This document shows, in pieces, positions 34,298-43,966 of a DNA stretch of 64,000 nucleotides; within the stretch, counting starts at the first letter, position 1; each line of letters starts with the position of its first letter. The notes beneath the pieces are model-generated. The model saw nothing but the letters and a program-made list of their open reading frames with translations. It was not told where the DNA came from and did no database searches. The stretch is from assembly GCA_029261875.1 (NCBI GenBank), contig JAJDAL010000049.1, positions 142,950 through 206,949 on the forward strand. Direction: 5' to 3'. A program made the position numbers and the translations under genes. The stretch comes from Deltaproteobacteria bacterium. GTDB lineage: Bacteria > Myxococcota_A > UBA9160 > JAJDAL01.

Positions 34298-35809
34298 CTA
34301 ATCACGACGGGCGAGGGCCTGATTGCGCCAGCGCCCACGATGAAATGCCCAGGCGTGCCAAATGGCGCGCGAAAAGTGATCCGTCACCAGTGCGCACCAC
34401 ACCCAGACCACATCCAAATGCCAGACGTACGCGGCCGCCCAGGCGATGGGCACGCGCAGCCCCCAGTTCGAGACACTGGCGGCCAGAAACGGCGTCAGCG
34501 TATCGCCGGCGCCGCGTAGGGATCCGCCGAGTGTGAAGTGCAAGCCCATGAAGGGTTGAGCGAGGGCGAGGATCAGCATGAAGGGCATGAGGGCTTCGAT
34601 TACGGCCGCGTCGGTGGTGAAGGCGCGCGCCAGCGGTTCGCGCCCGAAGGCGTAGAGCGCGCCGAGCACCGAGGAGACGTACAACCCGAGGCGCGCTGCG
34701 CGCCACCCGGCGCGTTCGGCGGCCTGCACGTCGTTGGTTCCGAGGCTTTGACCCACCATGGTGGCGGCGGCCACCGAAAACCCGGTTCCCGGGATCCAGG
34801 AAAACGATAGAAGTCGTACCCCGATCGTGTAGGCCGCCAATGCGGGAGTTCCGTAGACGCCGAGCAATGCGAAGTAGGCCATCATGGCGGCGTTCATCAC
34901 GAGGCGTTCACCAATGGCGGGCAACGACACGCGAACGACTTCGGCCATGCGCGCGCGCGGGATGGCGAAGTGCTGGAGTCGAAGCCGCAGAGGGGACGCG
35001 CGCGGAACGCGGACGACCGCCACCCCAAAAGCCGCGAGAGCGACGATCTCCGCCAGGAAAGTCGCCCAACCCGCCCCCGCCAATCCCAATCGCGGTGCAC
35101 CGAACATTCCGAAGATGAGGAGGAAGTTGAGCGCGGTCTTCGTGAGCGTGACCAGGACCGCGATCACCATGGGGGTCACGGTGTTCTTGTCTGCCCGGTA
35201 GGCGCTTTCGAGCACCAGGCAAACCGAAAGCGGCAACATCGCGGCGAGCGTCAACCGGAAGTAGGGGATACCGAGGGCGATGATGCTTTCCTGGGCGCCC
35301 AACAAGGCCATCAGAGGGCCGGGAAACAGGACCGTGACGACGGAAATCCCCAGCGCGATGGCGAGGCTCACGACCTGCGTGGCGGCGTGGGCGCTGCGCG
35401 CTTCGGCGAGGTTGCCCCCGCCGATGGCCCGGGACATCAACGCCACGCAGGCGATCCCCACGGCGAACAGGACCGAATGCGTGAGCCAGACGTATTGCGT
35501 CGTGTACCCGACCGCGGCCACGGCTTCCGCGTCGAGCCGACCCACCATCGCCACGTCGATCAGCGAAACGGCGCTGACCAGGACCTGGGAGAGGATGACG
35601 GGCCAGGCGAGTTGCCAGATCTCGCGATCCGTTCGCGAACGCAAACCGCGTCGTTGCGAAGCGGAAGCGGGTTGCGAGGCGGCGGTCGCGATGGCGGCCG
35701 AGGGCAGGGTGGGCGAAAGCTCCGGATCGCCCAGTTCATCGATCTTTTCGCGAATTCCCTCGTTTACCGTCTCGGACGGATCTTCGGGCCCTCTCCCCTT
35801 CGAATCCAT
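34298..35809 (-). CDS. MATE-family multidrug/cation antiporter
   Basis: A 503-residue protein with twelve predicted helices in two related halves, preceded by a 65-residue hydrophilic N-terminus. The first helix segment IWQLAWPVILSQVLVSAVSLIDVAMVGRL is the family signature, and GAGWATF and WIPGTGFSVAAATMVGQSLG mark the equivalent later positions. It would export organic cations or other toxic compounds in exchange for sodium or protons. Its ATG follows the ispH TAG with no gap, so the two genes are one transcription unit. Confidence 0.92.
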   Translation of the reverse strand: MDSKGRGPEDPSETVNEGIREKIDELGDPELSPTLPSAAIATAASQPASASQRRGLRSRTDREIWQLAWPVILSQVLVSAVSLIDVAMVGRLDAEAVAAVGYTTQYVWLTHSVLFAVGIACVALMSRAIGGGNLAEARSAHAATQVVSLAIALGISVVTVLFPGPLMALLGAQESIIALGIPYFRLTLAAMLPLSVCLVLESAYRADKNTVTPMVIAVLVTLTKTALNFLLIFGMFGAPRLGLAGAGWATFLAEIVALAAFGVAVVRVPRASPLRLRLQHFAIPRARMAEVVRVSLPAIGERLVMNAAMMAYFALLGVYGTPALAAYTIGVRLLSFSWIPGTGFSVAAATMVGQSLGTNDVQAAERAGWRAARLGLYVSSVLGALYAFGREPLARAFTTDAAVIEALMPFMLILALAQPFMGLHFTLGGSLRGAGDTLTPFLAASVSNWGLRVPIAWAAAYVWHLDVVWVWCALVTDHFSRAIWHAWAFHRGRWRNQALARRD

Positions 35810-36751
35810 CTATGCGTGGGAAGGGTTGCGCAGCTCCGGGGGAAGCTGGAAGGTGACGCCCTCATCCACGGCCGGCATGGATTCCACGTGGACGTCGCCG
35901 GTTGCGAGGGATCGAATGCGCTCGATGACCTCGGTCACGAGGACTTCCGGAGCCGAGGCGCCGGCGGTGACGCCCACGCAGGCCGTGTCCGAAAGCCAGG
36001 ACGGGTCGATGTCGTCCGCGTTCTCGACCAAATACGAGCGCGATCCCTCTTTGGCGGCGAGCTCGACCAGACGGTTGCTGTTCGACGACTCCGGTGCACC
36101 GACCACGAGGATCAGGTCGGCTTCCCGTGCCAGCTGCTTCACCGCGTTCTGTCGGTTCTGCGTCGCGTAGCAGATGTCGTCCTTTCGCGGCGTGCGGATC
36201 TCTGGATAGCGCTCGCGGAGCGCGTCGACGATGTCTTTGGTGTCGTCCACGGACAGGGTCGTCTGCGTGAGACAGGCCAGGCGCTCGGGGTGGGGGATCT
36301 CGAGCCGCTGCACGTCTTCGACGGATTCCACCAGGTGCATGCGATCCGGCGCATGCCCCATGGTGCCTTCGACTTCGACGTGTCCCGCATGCCCGGCCAA
36401 CACGATGTGGAAATCTTCGCGAGCAAAACGCTCGGCTTCCACGTGAACCTTGGTGACGAGGGGGCAGGTGGCATCGATGGTCCGGAGCTCGGCCTGTTCC
36501 GCGGCTTGGCGGACGGATGGCGCGACGCCGTGGGCGCTGTAGATCAGCAGAGATCCGGCCGGAACATCCGCCGGGTCCTCGATGAAGATCGCGCCCTTGG
36601 CGCGCAGGCCTTCGACCACGTGGCGGTTGTGGACGATCTCGTGGCGGACGTAAACCGGGGGTCCGAACCGCTCGAGTGCGTGCTCGACGATCTCGATCGC
36701 GCGGTCGACTCCGGCGCAGAATCCGCGGGGGCTGGCGAGAAGGACGCGCAT
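35810..36751 (-). CDS. ispH: 4-hydroxy-3-methylbut-2-enyl diphosphate reductase
   Basis: A 313-residue iron-sulphur enzyme of the last step of the MEP isoprenoid pathway, giving IPP and DMAPP. The three cluster cysteines are Cys12 ([13 protein letters not shown]), Cys96 ([11 protein letters not shown]) and Cys194 ([10 protein letters not shown]), at the same spacing as the E. coli enzyme. Glu and His of EIVHN and [10 protein letters not shown] are present. TACCGT stands six bases before the ATG. It is followed without a gap by the MATE gene and is divergent from an acyl-CoA dehydrogenase gene. Confidence 0.95.
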   Translation of the reverse strand: MRVLLASPRGFCAGVDRAIEIVEHALERFGPPVYVRHEIVHNRHVVEGLRAKGAIFIEDPADVPAGSLLIYSAHGVAPSVRQAAEQAELRTIDATCPLVTKVHVEAERFAREDFHIVLAGHAGHVEVEGTMGHAPDRMHLVESVEDVQRLEIPHPERLACLTQTTLSVDDTKDIVDALRERYPEIRTPRKDDICYATQNRQNAVKQLAREADLILVVGAPESSNSNRLVELAAKEGSRSYLVENADDIDPSWLSDTACVGVTAGASAPEVLVTEVIERIRSLATGDVHVESMPAVDEGVTFQLPPELRNPSHA

Positions 36752-36757
36752 CTTACG

Positions 36758-36763
36758 ACGGTA
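36758..36763 (-). promoter_or_regulatory. Possible -10 box of ispH
   Basis: TACCGT on the minus strand, six bases before the ispH ATG. It is a weak match on its own, listed because the spacing repeats that of better examples. Confidence 0.25.
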
Positions 36764-36796
36764 GCAGGCCGCGCACGGCTTTCCCGGGGCAGCTGC

Positions 36797-36802
36797 TAGA
36801 AT
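36797..36802 (+). promoter_or_regulatory. Leaderless-type -10 box of the first acyl-CoA dehydrogenase gene
   Basis: TAGAAT, then CGCCGC, then ATG. No Shine-Dalgarno is present. It shares a 57-base divergent region with ispH. Confidence 0.4.
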
Positions 36803-36808
36803 CGCCGC

Positions 36809-38017
36809 ATGTCGAATCTAGACTCCTTTCGCGAAGAAACCCGTCAATGGCTCGAGCAGAATGCGCCGCCTGCATTTCTGGGCCGGGGCGGAGGCGGGGA
36901 ACTCGAGGGCCCCTGGGGCGGTCGTCGCTGGAAGTTTTCGAGCGACGCCGAAAAACAATGGTTGGACGTCATGGGCGAGCGCGGTTGGACCGCCCCCACG
37001 TGGCCGTCCGAATACGGCGGTGGCGGGTTGTCGCCCGCGGAAGCCAAGGTTCTCGCCCAGCTCTTGCGCGAGCTCAAGCTGCCGCGTCCCCTGATCGGAT
37101 TCGGTCTCACGATGATCGGCCCGACCCTGCTGCAATTCGGAAACGAGGAACAGAAGCGCTTGCATCTGCCGCGAATCGTCCGCGGCGAAATTCGTTGGTG
37201 CCAGGGATACTCGGAACCGAATGCGGGCTCCGACCTGGCTTCCCTACAGGCGCGGGGAGTGGTCGACGGCGATCACATGACCGTCTCGGGAACCAAGGTC
37301 TGGACCTCCTACGCGGACGAGTGCGACTGGATCTTTGCCCTCGTCCGAACCAAGCCCGAAGCGACCAAGAAGCAAGACGGCATCAGCTTCGTCTTGATCG
37401 ACATGGAAGATCCCGGCGTTTCCGTGAAGCCCATCAAGTTGATCAGCGGTTCTTCGCCTTTCTGCGAAACCCACTTCACGGATGTCAAAGTTCCGCTTGC
37501 GAACGTCGTCAACGGGCTCCACAACGGTTGGACGGTCGCCAAGGCACTGTTGGGCCACGAGCGCAGCATGATCGCCGATGCCTTCGGGGGCGTCGTGAGC
37601 AGCGACCGGGCCCGCGGCGGGGGTTTGCAAGACATGGCGCGCCGCTATCTGGGCGGCGGGGACGGCCCGCTCGAAGATGCCGTCACCCGGGACGCCATTG
37701 CCCAGGTCGAGATGGATACGCGCGCCTTCACCCTCACGGTTCAGCGCACGCGCGATGCCGCCAAGGCGGGCCACAAGCCCGGCCCCGAGAGTTCGATCTT
37801 CAAATTGTATGGCACCGAGCTGAACAAGCGGCGATACGAACTCCAGATCAAGATTGCCGGCCCCCAATCGCTGGGATGGGAGGGGCCCGGTTACGAAGAC
37901 GCCGAATTGCAGCGCACGCGAGATTGGTTGCGATCGCGGGGCAATTCGATCGAGGGTGGGACCTCGGAAATTCAGCTCAACGTCATCGCCAAACGCGTCC
38001 TCGGCCTTCCGGACTGA
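36809..38017 (+). CDS. Acyl-CoA dehydrogenase family protein (first of pair)
   Basis: A 402-residue flavoenzyme with the FAD-contact segment [18 protein letters not shown], the [16 protein letters not shown] strand, and the C-terminal [22 protein letters not shown] that binds FAD of the partner subunit. It oxidises acyl-CoA at the alpha-beta bond and passes electrons to ETF. A paired, less similar dehydrogenase follows 13 bases downstream; such pairs are common in sterol or branched-acid breakdown and can form mixed oligomers. Substrate cannot be read from sequence. Confidence 0.92.
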   Translation: MSNLDSFREETRQWLEQNAPPAFLGRGGGGELEGPWGGRRWKFSSDAEKQWLDVMGERGWTAPTWPSEYGGGGLSPAEAKVLAQLLRELKLPRPLIGFGLTMIGPTLLQFGNEEQKRLHLPRIVRGEIRWCQGYSEPNAGSDLASLQARGVVDGDHMTVSGTKVWTSYADECDWIFALVRTKPEATKKQDGISFVLIDMEDPGVSVKPIKLISGSSPFCETHFTDVKVPLANVVNGLHNGWTVAKALLGHERSMIADAFGGVVSSDRARGGGLQDMARRYLGGGDGPLEDAVTRDAIAQVEMDTRAFTLTVQRTRDAAKAGHKPGPESSIFKLYGTELNKRRYELQIKIAGPQSLGWEGPGYEDAELQRTRDWLRSRGNSIEGGTSEIQLNVIAKRVLGLPD

Positions 38018-38030
38018 GCGCGGAGAGAAC

Positions 38031-39173
38031 ATGCAAATCGTACTTACCGAAGATCAGGAACTGCTCGCGAAGACGGCTGCCGATTTTGCGGCCGAACATT
38101 CGCCCATCAAACGCGTTCGCGACCTGCGCGATTCCAACGACCCGCTGGGCTACTCGCGCGCCTTGTGGAAGCAGATGGCCGAACTCGGTTGGGTCGGAAT
38201 TCCCTTTCCGGAAGCGGTGGGCGGTGCCGGGATGGGGCTGGCAGAACTGGCGGTCGTCCTCGAGGCCCTGGGGCGTTCCCTGGTCCCGGAGCCCTTTCTC
38301 TCCACGGTGTTGTTGGCCGGTGAAGCGATCTCGCGCCACGGCGACGATGCCGTGCGAGCCGAATGGCTGCCGCGCATCGTTCGCGGCGAAGCGGTGATGG
38401 CCTGTGCGTACCCCGAAACGACCAGCCGGTACGCGCTTTCCCAGGTGGCCACGCGTTGTGAGGCGGCGGGGTCGGGCTTCCGCATCACCGGTGAGAAGTC
38501 GCACGTCTTGGATGCGGCGGGATGCGATGGATTCCTGGTGAGCGCCCGGAGCGCGGGTGCGGACAACGACCCGCAGGGAATCGAGCTGTTCGCCGTGTCC
38601 GCGGACGCACCCGGCGTCGAGATCGTGGGGCAAACGCGCGTGGATCACCGCAATTGCGCCATCGTGCGTTTGCAAGGCGTGGAGGTAGCCGGGGATGCGC
38701 GCGTGGGGGCTCCCGGCCGCGGTCACACGGTGCTCGAAGACGTGGTGGATCGTGCAACCGTGGGCCTGTGTGCCGAAATGCTCGGTGGCATGAGTCGCGC
38801 CTTCGAGATGACCCTCGCGCACTTGAAGGAACGCGAGCAGTTCGGCGCGCCGATCGGGAGCTTTCAGGCACTCAAGCACCGAGCGGCGGAATTGTTCGTC
38901 GAGATCGAATTGGTTCGCTCGTGTGTGATGGCAGCGGCGCGCGCGGTGGACGCCGAGGCGAGCGATGCCCGAAAACTCGTTTCCTTGGCCAAAGCGCGTT
39001 GTTCGGATGCCTTCGTGCTCGCGGGGAACGAAGGCGTGCAGATGTTCGGCGGCGTAGGGATGACCGATGAATACGACATCGGGTTCTATCTGAAACGCGC
39101 GCGCGTGGCGGAAATGACCTTTGGCGATGCCGCCTACCACCGCAGTCGCTGGGCGCAGTTGTCCGGGTACTGA
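38031..39173 (+). CDS. Acyl-CoA dehydrogenase family protein (second of pair)
   Basis: A 380-residue dehydrogenase with a less typical FAD region (CAYPETTSRYALSQVATRCEAAG instead of the E-P-x-A-G-S-D loop) and a C-terminal part containing LKEREQFGAPIGSFQALKHRAAELFV and FGGVGMTDEYDIGFYLKRA. The weaker FAD site suggests it may be the non-catalytic or accessory half of a heteromer with the preceding gene. A GGAGAG Shine-Dalgarno precedes the ATG. hemE starts seven bases after its stop. Confidence 0.9.
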   Translation: MQIVLTEDQELLAKTAADFAAEHSPIKRVRDLRDSNDPLGYSRALWKQMAELGWVGIPFPEAVGGAGMGLAELAVVLEALGRSLVPEPFLSTVLLAGEAISRHGDDAVRAEWLPRIVRGEAVMACAYPETTSRYALSQVATRCEAAGSGFRITGEKSHVLDAAGCDGFLVSARSAGADNDPQGIELFAVSADAPGVEIVGQTRVDHRNCAIVRLQGVEVAGDARVGAPGRGHTVLEDVVDRATVGLCAEMLGGMSRAFEMTLAHLKEREQFGAPIGSFQALKHRAAELFVEIELVRSCVMAAARAVDAEASDARKLVSLAKARCSDAFVLAGNEGVQMFGGVGMTDEYDIGFYLKRARVAEMTFGDAAYHRSRWAQLSGY

Positions 39174-39179
39174 TTCGCG

Positions 39180-40217
39180 ATGAAACTGACACCCCAGGAG
39201 CGAATGCTGCGCGCTTGTCGCGGCGAAAGCGTGGACCGGCCGCCCGTTTGGTTGATGCGCCAGGCCGGTCGCTATCTCCCGGAATATCGCGCGGTGCGCG
39301 CGAAGTATTCCTTCCTCGAAATGTGCCAGACGCCGGACGCAGCGGTGGAAGTTTCGCTGCAACCCATCGACCTACTCGGCAGCGAAGCCTGCATTCTGTT
39401 CTCGGACATCTTCGTGCCGATTCTCGGCCTGGGAATCGACGTGGATTTCCGACCCGGTCCGCATGTCGACCCGCCACTTCGAAGCCAAGCCGACGTCGAC
39501 GCTCTCGCGAAACCCGACATTCGCGAGGCGGTTCCCTACGTGTTCGACATCCTGCGCCAATTGCGTCGCGAAGTGGATTCGCGCGGCGTTCCGCTGTTGG
39601 GTTTTGCGGGGGCGCCCTTCACTCTGGCCGCCTACCTGGTCGAAGGTAGCGGCTCTTCCCATTTTGCGGCCCTGAAGACGCTGCTCCACCGCGAGCCGAA
39701 AGTGCTGCGTTCTCTGCTCGATCGCCTGGTCGAGCTGACCGTCGACTACCTCAATGCCCAGATCGAAGCCGGCGCCCAGGTGGTTCAGCTGTTCGACACC
39801 TGGGCGGGATTGCTCGATGCGGCGGAGTACCGCGAATGGGTGCTCCCCACCCATCGCGCCATCGCGTCTCGGGTCAACCGCGCTGCGGCACCGCTGATTC
39901 TCTACGTCAACAATGGCTCCCACTTGCTCGATTCCATGTTGGATTCCGGTGCCGACGTCATGTCGCTCGATTGGCGGGTGGATCTCGCGGATGCGGCGAG
40001 GCGTGTCGGTTCCCGGGCCAGCATCCAGGGAAACCTCGACCCCTGCGGGCTGCACGCACCCGGGGCCGAGATCGCCAAACGGGTGCGCGACATGGCGGAG
40101 GCCGGGCGCGCAGCGCGCGGCCATATCCTGAATCTGGGTCACGGCTGTCTACCCGGTACGCCGGTCGAAGGGGTTCGGGCCTTCATCGAAGCCGCTCGCG
40201 CGCTCTCCGCCGACTAA
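39180..40217 (+). CDS. hemE: Uroporphyrinogen decarboxylase
   Basis: A 345-residue enzyme that decarboxylates uroporphyrinogen III to coproporphyrinogen III in haem synthesis. The N-terminal substrate motif PVWLMRQAGRYLPEYR is intact, the strand with FAGAPFTLAAYLVEG follows, and IQGNLDPCGLHAP and NLGHGCLPGTPVE near the end are diagnostic. It is joined to the acyl-CoA dehydrogenase pair by position only. Its TAA shares CTAA with the TAG of the convergent hemH gene. Confidence 0.96.
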   Translation: MKLTPQERMLRACRGESVDRPPVWLMRQAGRYLPEYRAVRAKYSFLEMCQTPDAAVEVSLQPIDLLGSEACILFSDIFVPILGLGIDVDFRPGPHVDPPLRSQADVDALAKPDIREAVPYVFDILRQLRREVDSRGVPLLGFAGAPFTLAAYLVEGSGSSHFAALKTLLHREPKVLRSLLDRLVELTVDYLNAQIEAGAQVVQLFDTWAGLLDAAEYREWVLPTHRAIASRVNRAAAPLILYVNNGSHLLDSMLDSGADVMSLDWRVDLADAARRVGSRASIQGNLDPCGLHAPGAEIAKRVRDMAEAGRAARGHILNLGHGCLPGTPVEGVRAFIEAARALSAD

Positions 40218-41242
40218 CGCCCGCGAATCCAGCCCGCCAGGGTCTCGACCCAGCGCGGGTGGTCGTTCAATGACGGAACCAGGTGGATCGCGTCACCGCC
40301 GACTTCCTTCCATTGGTCGCGCGCGCGGATTCCGATTTCCTCGATGGTTTCGAGGCAATCCGCCGTAAAGGCCGGGCACAGGACGGCCAGGCGCCGCACA
40401 CCGTTTTGGGCCAGTACCGGCAAGACATGATCCGTATACGGGCGAATCCACGGCGTCCTTCCCAATCGCGATTGGAAGCTCGTCGTGTACTCGCCCTCGA
40501 CGAGGCCGAGCGCGCCCACGATCCCGCGGGTGGTGGCGAAACAATGGGCGCGGTAGCAGCGGCGGTTGGCGGCAACGATTTTGGAGCAGCAGCTCTCCGT
40601 CGCGAGACAATGGCTTCCGCTTTCATCGGTTCGCTGTACCTGTCGCTCCGGGAGCCCGTGGTAGGACAGAAGAACGTGGTCCGGCGAAAAGGCATCGAGT
40701 TCCGGTCGTGCCACGGCGGCCCAGGACGCGATGAATCCCGGCTCGTCGTAGAAATCTTCGACCGTGTCGAGCTTTGCGACGAACCCGTGGGCGGCGTTTT
40801 CTTCGCGAACCTTCGCCAGGGCGGATCCGGTTGCGGCTTCGGAATACTGGGGAAACAGCGGAAACACCTGCGCGCGTTGCACGCCCGCCTGGGAGAGTCG
40901 TTCGAGTGCGTTCGCGATGCTCGGGGAGCCGTACCGCATACCGAGTTCCACCGCGTAGTCGTCGCCGAGTTCCTTCGCCAAGCGGTCGCGGAGCGCCCGG
41001 GACGCGACCAGCAGCGGCGACCCTTCGCGAGTCCAGACCGAAGCGTATTGCGCTGCCGATCGCTTGGGGCGGAACGGAAGGATGACGGCGTTCAGGAGTA
41101 GCCAGCGCGCGGGGGCGGGGATGTCGATGACGCGCGGGTCACTCAGAAATTCCCGCAGGTATCGACGGACATCGCGGGTCGTCGGCGAATCCGGAGTTCC
41201 CAGGTTGATGAGCAGAACGCCTTTCGGCCCGTCGGGATCCAT
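40214..41242 (-). CDS. hemH: Ferrochelatase
   Basis: A 342-residue enzyme that inserts iron into protoporphyrin IX. Signature segments are VLLINLGTPDSPTTRDVRRY at the start, MRYGSPSIANAL, the catalytic histidine in LLSYHGLPERQ, SFQSRLGRTPWIRPYTD and VLCPAFTADCLETIEEI. The region SHCLATESCCSK...CYRAHC is unusually cysteine-rich; some bacterial ferrochelatases carry an iron-sulphur cluster, but I cannot tell here. The ATG chosen gives MDPDGPKGVLL; longer in-frame extensions are not family-like. It converges on hemE, so the last and a middle step of haem synthesis are paired. Confidence 0.95.
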   Translation of the reverse strand: MDPDGPKGVLLINLGTPDSPTTRDVRRYLREFLSDPRVIDIPAPARWLLLNAVILPFRPKRSAAQYASVWTREGSPLLVASRALRDRLAKELGDDYAVELGMRYGSPSIANALERLSQAGVQRAQVFPLFPQYSEAATGSALAKVREENAAHGFVAKLDTVEDFYDEPGFIASWAAVARPELDAFSPDHVLLSYHGLPERQVQRTDESGSHCLATESCCSKIVAANRRCYRAHCFATTRGIVGALGLVEGEYTTSFQSRLGRTPWIRPYTDHVLPVLAQNGVRRLAVLCPAFTADCLETIEEIGIRARDQWKEVGGDAIHLVPSLNDHPRWVETLAGWIRGR

Positions 41243-41298
41243 GGCGGCCAAGGATGCCACACCCGGTCGTGCCCCGGCGATCCCCACGGACGCGGGGG

Positions 41299-42375
41299 TT
41301 AGATCTGCTTCTTGCGAACGGACCAGATGAATCCGTCGTACCAGAAATGCAGGATCGAAATCACCAGGATGAGCGCCCAGGCCCAGACGATTTCCGTCGG
41401 AACCATTTCCGCCGCGACGCCGTAGGCAACGGGCAGGGCGATGAACAGAGCGAAAGCAGCGGGTTTTCCCCAAGTCGTGTTGGGCAGGCGAAACGCGCGC
41501 TGAATGTGGCTCTTTTCCGACCACCAGACCAAACCGAAATACTGAAGTGCGTGGAAGAAGTTCATCACGAAGAAGGCTTCGCCAAACGAGTTGAAGCCCC
41601 AGCACACGAGAGAGCAGGCACCGGTGGTGCTCAGTAGGAAAACTTTTTGAAAAGGAACCTGATAGCCCTGCGTGCGCAGGCGCGCGTAGGCGCCCACGTA
41701 GAACGCAAGGTAGGCGCTGCCGAGTCCGAGCAGCCCCCAGGTGAAGTAGGCCTGGTGGCTTTCCATCTGGGCCGGAATCCGCGTGAAGAAATCCGCGCCC
41801 ACCCACTCGTAATATTCGAACACACTGAAGTGGCCCAGCATGGTGGCGCCGCCCACCATCGGACCCGCATACAGGAGCAGGTTCAACCACCAGTCGAGTC
41901 GCCGACCGACCTGGGGGTCGTTTCCGGCCTGGCGATCGTAGAGTCGTGCGAAACCGAAGGTCTGCAGGCTCGAGTGATACACATCCCAGAACACGACCAA
42001 CACCAGGACACTCACGAAAACCCAGGTCCACTGCAGCATCGCTCCCCAGAGCAGGAGCGGAACGAGCGTGAAGCGAAGGGGGAATTCGCGAAAGATGTTC
42101 GGGTTCCCGTGGCTGCGGAAAAACACGAGCACCAGGTGGGCATAGGTAAAGATTTGTATGAGGAAATGTGAGGGCTTGGCCTCGTACTGCCAGAGTTGCA
42201 GCGTCCCCTGAGTGAGCCACGTGTTCGATATCGCTAGACCCAGGAGCAGTGCGACGCTTGGGGGGAGTAGGAAAAAGATCCAATCGTACGCTGGGTTTAC
42301 GATGTAAGGCGCGTGTACCTCGCGCGCCTTTGCGCGGCGTTGTGCCGCGCGTTCGCGCGCTCTGCGTTTCGACAA
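41299..42375 (-). CDS. Multi-pass membrane protein of unknown function
   Basis: A 358-residue protein with about ten hydrophobic helices after a very basic N-terminus (KRRARERAAQRRAKAREVH). I do not recognise the family. Conserved-looking polar segments are FTYAHLVLVFFRSHGN, DVYHSSLQTFGFARLYDRQAGNDP and FFVMNFFHALQYFGLVWW, giving several histidines near membrane faces that could bind metal or haem. No ATG or GTG is available close to the upstream gene; a TTG with GAGG about ten bases before it is the best start, ten bases after the pcs stop. Co-transcription with pcs suggests a membrane-lipid role, but that is inference. Confidence 0.7.
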   Translation of the reverse strand: MSKRRARERAAQRRAKAREVHAPYIVNPAYDWIFFLLPPSVALLLGLAISNTWLTQGTLQLWQYEAKPSHFLIQIFTYAHLVLVFFRSHGNPNIFREFPLRFTLVPLLLWGAMLQWTWVFVSVLVLVVFWDVYHSSLQTFGFARLYDRQAGNDPQVGRRLDWWLNLLLYAGPMVGGATMLGHFSVFEYYEWVGADFFTRIPAQMESHQAYFTWGLLGLGSAYLAFYVGAYARLRTQGYQVPFQKVFLLSTTGACSLVCWGFNSFGEAFFVMNFFHALQYFGLVWWSEKSHIQRAFRLPNTTWGKPAAFALFIALPVAYGVAAEMVPTEIVWAWALILVISILHFWYDGFIWSVRKKQI

Positions 42376-42385
42376 GAATGAATCC

Positions 42386-43117
42386 TCACGAGGGAGGATT
42401 GTACAACGCGCGCTCGCTTCGAAACCAGCGGCCCAGCCAAGCCGAGATTCCGAGGTAATAGATGGGATACACGACACTCCATTCGACGACGTGGTAGGGG
42501 CGGAGTGTTTGCGGGAAGAGAATCGCGGCCACCACGCACGCAATCCACAGCAGACTCGCGACCAGGGTCGTCTTCTTCAAACGTTTCAATTTGCTCGGGT
42601 AGACGTATTTGAGGGGAACGAATACTGCGATGGACAGCCCACACACCAGCAGGGTCGACAGCACGGGAGAAAGGTCGAGCAGCCAAAGGTAGAGGGCCAA
42701 TACGTTCCAATAGGACGGAAACCCCAGGAAGAAATCGTCCTCGGTCTTGGCTTCGGCTTGGGCGAACCCGTAGGCGCTTGCAAGAACCGGAAGCGCGCCC
42801 CAATGCCAAGCCGTGAGCTTGCCTGCGGCCAGCAGGAAGACCACCGGCACGATCGCGTAGTTGAGAAAGTCCACGATGTCGTCGAGGCGTCGGCCATCGA
42901 TTTCCGGGAGCACTTCCGACACGCGAAACGCGCGGGCCAGCGTTCCGTCCGCCGAATCGATGAACAGGGCGGCGAGCATGCAGAGGGAGGCGGTGGCGAG
43001 ATCCCCCTGCAGCAGGGCGACCAGGGCCCAAAGTGCGAGCACCGCGCCGCTGGCCGTGAAGGCGTGGATCCCCCATGCGATGAGGACTCGAGCGCGCGTC
43101 GGCGTAGACCGATCCAT
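42386..43117 (-). CDS. pcs: Phosphatidylcholine synthase
   Basis: A 243-residue CDP-alcohol phosphatidyltransferase with eight helices. The active-site motif DGTLARAFRVSEVLPEIDG continues into RRLDDIVDFLNY, matching the D-G-x2-A-R-x(n)-D-x3-D pattern; the PSYWNVLALYLWLL segment is also typical of bacterial Pcs. It condenses CDP-diacylglycerol and choline to phosphatidylcholine in the inner membrane. The ATG chosen avoids an 18-codon extension with no family support. It is divergent from nuoB and followed by the unknown membrane protein. Confidence 0.88.
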   Translation of the reverse strand: MDRSTPTRARVLIAWGIHAFTASGAVLALWALVALLQGDLATASLCMLAALFIDSADGTLARAFRVSEVLPEIDGRRLDDIVDFLNYAIVPVVFLLAAGKLTAWHWGALPVLASAYGFAQAEAKTEDDFFLGFPSYWNVLALYLWLLDLSPVLSTLLVCGLSIAVFVPLKYVYPSKLKRLKKTTLVASLLWIACVVAAILFPQTLRPYHVVEWSVVYPIYYLGISAWLGRWFRSERALYNPPS

Positions 43118-43169
43118 CTCAACAGCGAACCATATCAGAGCCGCTATATTGATCGACGAGGGGTGATCC

Positions 43170-43742
43170 ATGGCCGAATCCGAAAAACCGACGCGCGCCC
43201 AGCAGGCCTACGAGTTCCTGCGCCAAGGGGGCGATTCCTTTCAGACCACGCGACTCGACGCGGTACTGAACTGGAGTCGGAAATACTCGATGTTCATGTA
43301 TCCCTTCGTCACCGCCTGCTGTGGCATGGAATTCATGTCCGTGGCGGGGCCGCGCTACGACCTGGATCGTTTCGGCTGTGCGCTGCCGCGTTTCTCCCCC
43401 CGTCAGGCGGATCTGCTCTGGGTCGTGGGGACCATCAGCCACCGCCAGGCCCCAATCCTGAAAACCGTCTACGACCAGATGGCAGAACCGAAATGGGTCA
43501 TCGCCTTCGGTGCCTGTACCTGCTCGGGCGGGCCCTACAACAACTATGCGACGGTGCAGGGCATCGACACCATCGTACCGGTGGATATCTACATCCCCGG
43601 CTGTCCGCCGCGGCCGGAAGCGGTACTCGACGGACTCATGAAGCTTCAAGAACGCGTGCAGCTCGAGAAGGTTCCCGATGACGGACGCCATCAGGACATC
43701 GACGAACTGGACCCGCCGGTGATTACGCGACCCGTCGCCTGA
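43170..43742 (+). CDS. nuoB: NADH-quinone oxidoreductase subunit B
   Basis: A 190-residue subunit carrying cluster N2, the last iron-sulphur centre before quinone. The cluster ligands lie in TACCGMEFM, FGACTCSGGPY and IPGCPPRPEA. GAGGGG lies about ten bases before the ATG. It stands alone: nuoC, nuoD and nuoI, which normally adjoin it, are about 8 kb downstream beyond the pyruvate dehydrogenase and lipoate genes. A TATATT at 43146-43151 could be its -10 box, giving a leader of roughly 12 bases. Confidence 0.95.
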   Translation: MAESEKPTRAQQAYEFLRQGGDSFQTTRLDAVLNWSRKYSMFMYPFVTACCGMEFMSVAGPRYDLDRFGCALPRFSPRQADLLWVVGTISHRQAPILKTVYDQMAEPKWVIAFGACTCSGGPYNNYATVQGIDTIVPVDIYIPGCPPRPEAVLDGLMKLQERVQLEKVPDDGRHQDIDELDPPVITRPVA

Positions 43743-43966
43743 GGATTCCATCCCCATAGGGCCGGGTTGGCCAGGGGGAAAAACGCCCAATTCCTGTGGG
43801 TTTGCCCAAGGTTTCCTTCGTCGTCTCTGTTTGGGGCCGAATGGACCCATGGGCGAGTGGGCTTTCAGGCGGCGGCAGGGAATCGGGCTAGTCTTTTGTT
43901 TCTACTTCAAGAAGTGACATCGAGGATCCGATCCAATGGAGATCCAGGAGCGATTTGGAGGGGCGC
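43743..43966 (+). promoter_or_regulatory. Leader region of the lpdA-pdh-lip operon
   Basis: A 224-base gap, long for this compact window. I see no gene in it. An AT-rich patch around 43890-43920 (GTCTTTTGTTTCTACTTC) is the most likely promoter area, but no clear -35/-10 pair stands out. It ends in a strong Shine-Dalgarno, GGAGGGG (43957-43963). Confidence 0.35.

Noticed and set aside
40214..42283. A 689-residue minus-strand reading frame covering hemH and beyond
   Set aside because: Only the last 342 residues are ferrochelatase. The upstream part is the antiparallel shadow of the membrane-protein gene and has no family-like sequence.
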